NCBI GenBank assembly: GCA_950097015.1
Contig: CATNEN010000039.1
Span: forward strand, 682,001 to 746,000
DNA: 64,000 nucleotides
Direction: 5' to 3'
Source: Macrostomum hystrix
Lineage: Eukaryota > Platyhelminthes > Macrostomidae
Of this stretch, positions 56,697-64,000 are shown in pieces. Position 1 is the first letter of the stretch; each line of letters starts with the position of its first letter. Position numbers and translations under genes: made by a program. Under the pieces are notes generated by a model. The model saw only the letters and a program-made list of their open reading frames with translations. It was not told the DNA's origin and made no database searches.

Positions 56697-59645
56697 ATGT
56701 TGCTGTCACAGCGAGCCACTGCTCTGATTGGGCGGCTCTACTCTGACCGCCTTCGACTGGCTCGCCTGAGCAGCTCTACTCTGGCCTGCGCCAGCTGGTT
56801 GCCCGACGACCTCCGAGCTGGTGAGCGATTGTCTCCACCAATGATTTTCATTCGTCAGCCGTGCTGTCAAACCCTCCATGTCTCTGTTATCCGCCCCTCC
56901 ACATCTCTGTTATCCGCCCCACCACATCTGTTATCCGCTCCTCCACATCTGTTATCCGCCCCTCCACATCCGTTATCCGCTCCTCGACATCTCTGTTATC
57001 CGCTCCTCCACATCTGTTATCCGCTCCTCCACATCTGTTATCCGCCCCTCCACATCCGTTATCCGCTCCTCGACATCTCTGTTATCCGCCCCTCCACATC
57101 TGTTATCCGCCCCTCCACATCTGTTATCCGCCCCTCCACATCTCTGTTATCCGCCCCTCCACATCTCTGTTATCCGCCCCTCCACATCCGTTATCCGCTC
57201 CTCGACATCTCTGTTATCCGCCCCTCCACATCTCTGTTATCCGCCCCTCCACATCTCTGTTATCCGCCACTCCACATCTCTGTTATCCGCCCCTCCACAT
57301 CTCTGTTATCCGCCACTCCACATCTCTGTTATCCGCCCCTCCACATCTCTGTTATCCGCCCCTCCACATCTGTTATCCGCCACTCCACATCTCTGTTATC
57401 CGCCCTCCGTATCTCTGGTATCTGCCCCTCCACATCTGTTATCCGCCACTCCACATCTCTGTTATCCGCCCTCCGTATCTCTGGTATCTGCCCCTGCCAC
57501 GTGGAGTTATTCGCCCCTGCCCGCAGAGCTGGCCAGGGCGGCGGATTCCAGCAAGTTTCAGCCGGATTCCGCGCAGTTGGTGCGCCGCCTGTGGCGCCAC
57601 CTGGATGAGCTCAGCGCCAGCCGCGCCTGCGAGGATGTGAGCATTTTGCAATTGCCGGTTAAACTGGAAGTTTTTTCCAACTGCTGGTCGATATTCGACC
57701 CCTCCAGCCTTCATTTTTATTAGACTTTATTCATTTTAGGCGTGGCTTCAATTGCGTGCAGCCATAATAAGGCACTTTTGACATATCTGAGCCTAACTGC
57801 TTACTGGCTTTTTGTATTGACAGACAAACAGTTCAGCTGCAAGGCAGAACATCGCTTTATCGCTTGGGTAATAGACTCTGCTGAATTAAATCCTGTGATT
57901 CTGTGGATCTGTGATTCTGAGGATCTGTGATTCTGTGGATCTGTGATTCTGAGGATCTGTGATTCTGTGGATCTGTGATTCTGAGGATCTGTGATTCTGA
58001 GGATCTGTGATTCTGAGGATCTGTGATTCTGAGGATCTGTGATTCTGAGGATCTGTGATTCTGAGGATCTGTGATTCTGAGGATCTGTGATTCTGAGGAT
58101 CTGTGATTCTGAGGATCTGTGATTCTGTGGATCTGTGATTCTGAGGATCTGTGATTCTGAGGATCTGGGATTCTGAGGATCTGTGATTCTGAGGATCTGA
58201 GATTCTGAGGATCTGTGATTCTGAGGATCTGTGATTCTGAGGATCTGTGATTCTGAGGATCTGTGATTCTGAGGATCTGTGATTCTGTGGATCTGTGATT
58301 CTGAGGATCTGTGATTCTGTGGATCTGTGATTCTGAGGATCTGTGATTCTGTGGATCTGTGATTCTGAGGATCTGTGATTCTGAGGATCTGTGATTCTGA
58401 GGATCTGTGATTCTGAGGATCTGTGATTCTGAGGATCTGTGATTCTGAGGATCTGTGATTCTGAGGATCTGTGATTCTGAGGATCTGTGATTCTGAGGAT
58501 CTGTGATTCTGTGGATCTGTGATTCTGAGGATCTGTGATTCTGAGGATCTGGGATTCTGAGGATCTGTGATTCTGAGGATCTGAGATTCTGAGGATCTGT
58601 GATTCTGAGGATCTGTGATTCTGAGGATCTGTGATTCTGAGGATCTGTGATTCTGAGGATCTGTGATTCTGAGGATCTGTGATTCTGAGGATCTGTGATT
58701 CTGAGGATCTGTGATTCTGAGGATCTGTGATTCTGAGGATCTGTGATTCTGAGGATCTGTGATTCTGTGGATCTGTGATTCTGAGGATCTGTGATTCTGT
58801 GGATCTGGGATTCTGAGGATCTGTGATTCTGTGGATCTGGGATTCTGAGGATCTGGGATTCTGTGGATCTGGGATTCTGAGGATCTGGGATTCTGAGGAT
58901 CTGTGATTCTGTGGATCTGAGATTCTGAGGATCTGTGATTCTGAGGATCTGTGATTCTGAGGATCTGTGATTCTGAGGATCTGTGATTCTGTGGATCTGT
59001 GATTCTGAGGATCTGTGATTCTGAGGATCTGGGATTCTGAGGATCTGTGATTCTGAGGATCTGAGATTCTGAGGATCTGTGATTCTGAGGATCTGTGATT
59101 CTGAGGATCTGTGATTCTGAGGATCTGTGATTCTGAGGATCTGTGATTCTGAGGATCTGTGATTCTGAGGATCTGTGATTCTGAGGATCTGTGATTCTGA
59201 GGATCTGTGATTCTGAGGATCTGTGATTCTGTGGATCTGTGATTCTGAGGATCTGTGATTCTGTGGATCTGGGATTCTGAGGATCTGTGATTCTGTGGAT
59301 CTGGGATTCTGTGGATCTGGGATTCTGTGGATCTGGGATTCTGAGGATCTGGGATTCTGAGGATCTGTGATTCTTTGGATCTGAGATTCTGAGGATCTGT
59401 GATTCTGAGGATCTGAGATTCTGAGGATCTGTGATTCTGAGGATCTGTGATTCTGAGGATCTGTGATTCTGAGGATCTGTGATTCTGAGGATCTGTGATT
59501 CTGAGGATCTGTGATTGACAATGGGCTTTTACATTTGGGCTTTTAGAGCAAAGAGCAGTTGAGAGTAAGCACGCGGGTCAGGCGGAGCAGAAAGGGCCGC
59601 CTCTCCCGAGCTTCTAGTTGGTCCTCTCAGCACCGAAATCGCTAG
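56697..59645 (+). CDS. Small unrecognised gene, predicted 110 aa (three tentative exons)
   Basis: Exon 1 (56697-56820) starts MLLSQRATALIGRLYSDRLR, an Arg/Ser-rich stretch without acidic residues at first that resembles a mitochondrial targeting peptide. A GTGAGC donor joins in phase 1 to exon 2 (57527-57636; ELARAADSSKFQPDSAQLVR, then RLWRHLDELSASRACED) after CCCGCAG. A GTGAGC donor at 57637 could join in phase 0 to 59547-59645 after a TTTTAG acceptor, giving a basic tail (SKEQLRVSTRVRRSRKGRLS) and a TAG at 59643-59645. Exons 1 and 2 are plausible from splice signals and phase. Exon 3 is weaker because of the 1.6-kb array between. I do not recognise the family. Both introns are minisatellites. 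Confidence 0.45.
56875..57490. repeat. 23/20-bp minisatellite in intron 1 of the small gene
   Basis: About 28 units of CACATCTCTGTTATCCGCCC+CTC alternating with a 20-bp form lacking TCT and variants CCGCTCCTC and CCGCCACTC. The array ends about 35 bp before the acceptor at 57526. All three plus frames are open for over 250 codons, which is a composition effect. Confidence 0.95.
57893..59515. repeat. 16-bp minisatellite, about 100 copies
   Basis: A 1.6-kb array of GATTCTGAGGATCTGT with GATTCTGTGG, GATCTGGG and GATCTGAG variants. Variant order repeats in blocks of roughly 400 bp (for example the GGGATT...GAGATT motif near 58165, 58545 and 59030), so large segments were duplicated. The 554-codon minus frame is an artefact of a stop-free unit. 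Confidence 0.97.
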
Positions 59646-60585
59646 CCAGGATCAACCAGCAGGCTGAAGAACTGGCCGATTTCAGCCTCCGTCATGTAGA
59701 CGCTGGCGAAGGCCAGGGCTCGCAGGGTGCCGTTGAACGAGATGTTTCCAGTCGGCATGACTCGTATGCCAAGTAGCATGCACAGGCTGTCGAGGTAGAC
59801 CATGCCGTCACCAAAATTTGTGAGGCTAGCTCTGGGCAAGAAGCCGCTGTTCACATAGAAATCAAACATGTCGCCGGTTGGTGTCGCAGTGATGCCGATG
59901 TTCGTCCAATCGCCGGGTCCGGCTGGCAGTATATTGTCGGGCGACCATTTGACGGTCAAGAAAGTGCCGGTCATTTTGCCGAGGCGGGCGTACAGCATCC
60001 TGGGATTTCCATATTCCCACAGTTGATTGCCGTAAGAGACTGTGTTTTCCATCGTGCTGCAGTTCACGAACTCAAGAAGTGGCTGCTGCTTCGGCTGCCT
60101 CTTGATCCTCAGCAGCCAGGTCAGGCCGCTGTTGAACCTGATGCTCGACTTGTTCAGCCTGGCGTAGGCACCGACGCCGTCAAACTTGGCGCCCTCGCTG
60201 CTCCACTGCAAGCCGGCTGGATGCAGGCGGTTCGTGTCCTCATCCGCCTGGCAAATGAGGTTCTCCAGCCGGTTGTCGCCACCGGCCAGCCACACGTTGC
60301 TCAGCTTGGGGTTCAGCAGCCGGTGGTCGATGGGGAAGCGGTAGTAGACGGCACAGTTGGCGGTCTGGGCGGCGGTCAGCAGCCGACACACGGATTGGAG
60401 CAGACGCGGCTGAGCTGGTTGAACTGAGCCACTAGAGCTCCTATTGGCAGCCTCTCATCAGCCTGGAAGGCGCAGTCGATCTCCGTCCTAGCGACGACTT
60501 GCCAGATGGCGGTTGGCGAGCTCTCTGGGACGCACTGTACATTCTTCAGTCTCCAGACGGTGCTGCTCGTCACCAGCCCCGCCAT
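59642..60585 (-). CDS. LamG/concanavalin-like domain protein, frameshifted in this sequence
   Basis: The minus-strand frame 60585-60376 encodes a short N-terminal region (WRLKNVQCVPES, ARTEIDCAFQADE, QFNQLSRVCSNPC), with Cys spacing that recalls PAN/apple-like modules. Upstream of its ATG the open frame continues hydrophobic (LTVVCLAFIMAGLV) to an acceptor CTTGCAG, so the real start and signal anchor may lie in an earlier exon. The frame 60391-59642 continues with ANCAVYYRFPID, LQWSSEGAKFDGVGAYARL, LTWLLRIKRQ, DWTNIGITATPTGDMFDFYVN and NGTLRALAFASVYMTEAEIG, a laminin-G/pentraxin-like beta-sandwich. The two frames are offset at a GTGTGT run near 60390. This is either a dinucleotide slip (pseudogene) or a sequencing error. 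Probably secreted; the ligand is unknown. It converges on the small gene at 59645. Confidence 0.6.
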
Positions 60586-62162
60586 GATGAAGGCGAGGCA
60601 AACGACGGTCAGCTGCTGGCGGTAATCCAGACCTGCAAGTGCGGAAGATTTTGTGTGGGTCAGTCATTTCCAGACTGAGCTGCTGGTCCTCAGAAAACAG
60701 AGACAGCGCAGATCTTCTTGATTCTCACCTGGTCCTCTTGCGTAGCCTGGCATATTCCACTTCAAACTCCGAATGTTTCTAGATCTGTCCGCTGCTTGAG
60801 CCTGCGGGTTCAGCCTGCCTCAAATTGTTGCTGTGTGGATAGTCGGCTTCACTGTGGATATACTGGGCCGGTTCCCGCCTTTGTAATTTTGCAGCGGGCT
60901 GGGCATTTTGAGGCCAGAAAATTCTGCTTTGAGCAGCCTGCATTTTCCTTGTCCAGCCTCCCCACTTAGCCGCCTCACACAAAGCGTTGCGGCACAGCGT
61001 TGGCGTATTCAATGACAACCGGTTGGTATTTGACGGGGTCAGGCCACGTGAGAGGGACCCTCTCGGATGAGTATGTTCGCTTGACTAAAGCAATATTTCA
61101 ATTTTCAAAAATCATTAAAAATATTTTAAATTACACACCAGGGGTGGGTGTCGCCAAGCCGTTTATCTGACAAGCTGATAAATTCACTATCTGTATGTGG
61201 CCATTTCTGAAGTCCTTAAAAATGCATTGTGACTCTAGTAGCGATAAAACGGCAAAGTTTTAGATAGATAACTTTAATAGACGTGGCCTTAGTGGAGCCG
61301 GAAAAAGCCGTTTGCGCTGTCAGTTGTCGCATGCAGCTGTATCCTGGCAGTGCGCAGATCTGCCACTTCAAAGGGTCTGGTCAGACTGACTGCTTGGATA
61401 TACCTGCCTCTAAATTGATGACTAAAAGCTCACAAAATAACTCGATTTGCGATTGGATTTCAACCTTAAGCTCGTACAGTTTTACTGCACACCATACAAA
61501 TCAGTTAATATAAGCTAATGAGGTTGCAATATTGGTTGGCAAATGTTTAGAACTGCACCGCACCTGTCATATGCGAATACAATTAGCATTATTATGACCC
61601 GAGTCGGTAGAAAACTTGCTAAACTGTTGCTTTTGTTAACTAGCTGGCCCACACCCTCCCTGCACTGGGTGTGCACAGATCTGTGATATGCCACATTTAC
61701 CTGTTCCTGTCTTGCATAAAAACACTGGCCTGACCCTTTCTGCTTCTGCAGTGCGGCTCTGCGGCTCTGTGCTGAGAGAGTGCGTTGGCCGCTGGCTGTG
61801 TGCAAGCCCGGGGGTCAGAGACTCCAAGTGAATAATGCTCTGCCGGGTCTGAAAACTTTCTTACCCGCTGGGCATGCCACCCCACTGCAGCTGCGAACTC
61901 GCTCGCTGCCCGCGTATCCTTAAATGGCTCGATGTTAGAGAGTGGCAAAAGAGTGAGAGGAGGGAGGTGGGTGGAAAGGGACTGGCACAAATACATTTGC
62001 ACTGGACCAGCTAGGCAGAGAGCCTTAGGCTACGGCTGTTACCGCATGTATGCGCACCATTGCGCGACCAGCCACGCAGCCACCAGACGACAGTGACGCC
62101 AGCCGGGCTCAAAGCATCGCAGGACTAACCGCTCGGTCCTTTGCGCCCGGGTACAATCCATT
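60586..62162. other. Intergenic, nothing firmly recognised
   Basis: Contains the 5' side of the LamG-like gene and the upstream region of the DENND2-type gene. No tandem array, RNA gene or conserved frame is seen. An upstream exon of the LamG-like gene may lie here, but cannot be placed. Confidence 0.4.
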
Positions 62163-64000
62163 ATGATGACGAATAGCTTTAACAGCGGCCGCAGCGGCGG
62201 CGGCTTTGTCATCGATCGACAGCGTCGGCTCTCCCAGCAGCTGGTGACTTCTGGAGTGGCAGCTGTGACATCGAGTTCGCCGCCGCCACAGCCGCCTCCA
62301 TTGCAGGCGCCGCCGCCTCCAAAGCCGGAGAAGTCCGACCGCGTCAAGGCTTTCGCCGAGAGCCTCCTCCGGCCGAAGCCGACACGAGCCAGCGTTCGAC
62401 AGCTGCAGGGCGCGCGCCGCGTGGCCCGCCTTACCCAGGCCTTCGACACGCGCTCCGCAAGCACTGGGGTCGCCTCTGCCATCGGCGGCGGCCTGGGCGC
62501 AAGTCGCTGGCGCAGCGAGGAGAACCTGCGGCTCACCTCCGGCGTTCATCAGCAACGGCGCAGCGCGACCAAGCCTCGCGCCTCCGTCATAGATGAGGAG
62601 GAGGCCGCAGCTGCTGAGGACGAAATTGATGAAGACGGCGAAAACAACTCAGACGAGTCGGCGGACACTGGCGAAGGTTCCGATATTCAGATGCGCCAGT
62701 TGCCGCCGCCAATGATTGCACTGTACGGTAGCGGAGGAGGTAACGGTGAAAATACTGTTCAGCAGCGGATCCGCGCCTTCGAATCCCGCAGTCAACTGAT
62801 CGCCGGCGATGCTCTTGCTTCCAGGCCTGAGCCGCTGTCGCCGCGGCTTCAACAGGCGGCGACCCTGGCAGCGACGCCTGCGCTGCCCACCCACACGCAG
62901 TCCGTCCGTCTGCCTGCGGTGGGCACTGCGGCGGTTGCCGACGAGACCAGCATCTATGAGGACTTGCGTCCGCTGCGTCAGCAACCAAAGCCGCAGAAGC
63001 CGCTGCCGGCTGTACCGCGTCATCGTCCCGGGACAGCTGCCGAAGCTGAGAATGTCTACGACATCGCCGGCGGAGGCGGCTTCGGTATGCGACGCACCGC
63101 CTCCGTTGAGGACATCATCTCGGCTCCGTTTCCGATGGGGGACTCGTCGGCAGCGGCGGGGGCAGAGAATGTGGAGTCCGAGTACGCCACAGTGACTGTC
63201 CGACCCGACCGTTCTGTCTCAGCTTCGTCTGGCTTATCGGCGCCAAGCCCAGCTTCCTCAGCCACCGCGCACACCCAGGAGGTCTGGCGCTCGCAAGTGC
63301 TCGACCGAGTCTCCGAGTCCTTCAGCGCCTTCCGTAAACTCTCCGCCGCCAGCAGCAGCGCCGGCAGCCGACTCGCCGCCATCTCTGACACGGCGGCAGC
63401 CTCCGACGCCGGAGGTAGCGACGACGATGACGGCAGCCGGAGCAACGTCAGCGAGGAGGTGGCGGACCGGATCAGGCGGGCCGAGCAGACCAGGCAGCAG
63501 AACGAGGCCATGCTGCATGGCGGCCTTGCGGCTAAGCGGATGCGGCATGACCAGCTGTTCGCCGGCTGCTGCCTCATCCGGATGAACCTAGTCGGAGGCG
63601 GTAAGTCTTGAGTTCGAACCTCCAGTTTGCTTATCATGTAATTGCGACTGAAATGCTTTGGTTGATTGATTTCCGCTTATCTTTCTTTTGCAAATAGCTT
63701 CCGATATGTATCGAAAATAAGCAAACGCAGCACACTCTCTGACACTGTACCGCAGCCGCTGCCGCCCCGGTCACCAGCTTCTGCCATCCGGCAGCTTTCG
63801 CTGGCCGTGACTTCAGCTACGCGCTGCCCAGCTTCTGCTTCCCTGACGCGGACAGCCTGCTGAGCCGGGCTGGCCGGCGGGAGCAACTAAACGACTACCT
63901 GCGCGAGTGCGACAAGTTTAGCTTTGTCATCACGGAGCAGCGCGGAGAGCGCTACTACGGCTACTGCATGCGCTGCCCCGTGCCGGCCTCCTCCGCGAGC
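62163..64000 (+). CDS. DENND2-type DENN-domain RabGEF, 5' part (runs off the window)
   Basis: DENND2 proteins are exchange factors for Rab GTPases such as Rab9 in membrane traffic. Exon 1 (62163-63600) encodes a disordered Ser/Ala/Pro-rich N-terminus with a polyproline stretch (SPPPQPPPLQAPPPPKP) and tyrosine motifs (SIYEDL, ENVYDI, SEYATV). It ends in MRHDQLFAGCCLIRMNL, the start of the family's conserved RR(D/S)KLFExFL block. Phase 1 joins GGCG|GTAAGT to ACCGCAG|CC at 63756. Exon 2 then has SYALPSFCFPDADSLLS and FSFVITEQRGERYYGYCMRC, the uDENN signature. The central DENN and dDENN parts lie beyond 64000. DENND2 over other DENN families is inferred from the pre-uDENN block and the FCFPDA motif. 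Confidence 0.85.

Noticed and set aside
57857-59521. 554-codon minus-strand frame (SSESQILRITDPQNHR repeat)
   Set aside because: Translation of the 16-bp array; openness follows from the unit, not selection.

Overview
Eukaryotic (animal) nuclear DNA. The window holds intron-containing orthologues of conserved animal genes, with GT/AG introns and exon phases that join cleanly. It also holds a tRNA-derived SINE-like element, two LTR retrotransposons, MULE-type and Tc1/mariner-type transposase remnants, small inverted-repeat elements, and more than twenty unrelated minisatellites. The mix of GC-rich exons, introns packed with tandem repeats and many transposons resembles what is known of free-living flatworms such as Macrostomum. 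That assignment is inference, not proof.

Left part (1-22.4 kb, mostly AT-rich). The 3' exons of SBDS (60S ribosome maturation) run off the left edge on the minus strand. A transposon-rich stretch follows: a 471-bp inverted-repeat element with a perfect 8-bp target-site duplication, a frameshifted DDE transposase and a palindromic TA-flanked element. A complete six-exon gene at 7766-13015 encodes a 657-aa predicted secreted/membrane protein with EGF-like and TSP1 modules, one C-terminal membrane segment and an N-terminal half I do not recognise. Then come a MULE-type C-terminal fragment, a 5'-truncated Ty3/Gypsy element with its 3' LTR, a second MULE-type transposase pseudogene, and another inverted-repeat element (20046-20536) with a perfect 8-bp duplication.

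Centre (22.4-43 kb). A complete BOP1 (large-subunit rRNA processing, five exons) is followed by a 33-bp minisatellite. A structurally complete but coding-dead Ty3/Gypsy element (28380-32556; LTR pair, PPT, 5-bp duplication) is inserted inside a 21-bp minisatellite. RIC8/synembryn (33773-42853, four exons) has a 5.4-kb third intron that is almost entirely tandem repeats plus a SINE-like element.

Right part (43-64 kb). Four intergenic minisatellites precede ENGASE (GH85 cytosolic endo-beta-N-acetylglucosaminidase). RNASEH2B follows, with a C-terminal PIP box, then a small unrecognised gene. A LamG-like gene lies convergently on the minus strand. The 5' part of a DENND2-type RabGEF runs off the right edge.

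The genes are independent housekeeping loci, not an operon. SBDS and BOP1 both act on the 60S subunit, but I attach no weight to their proximity. The dominant unusual property is that nearly every intron longer than about 300 bp in the right two thirds carries its own private minisatellite.
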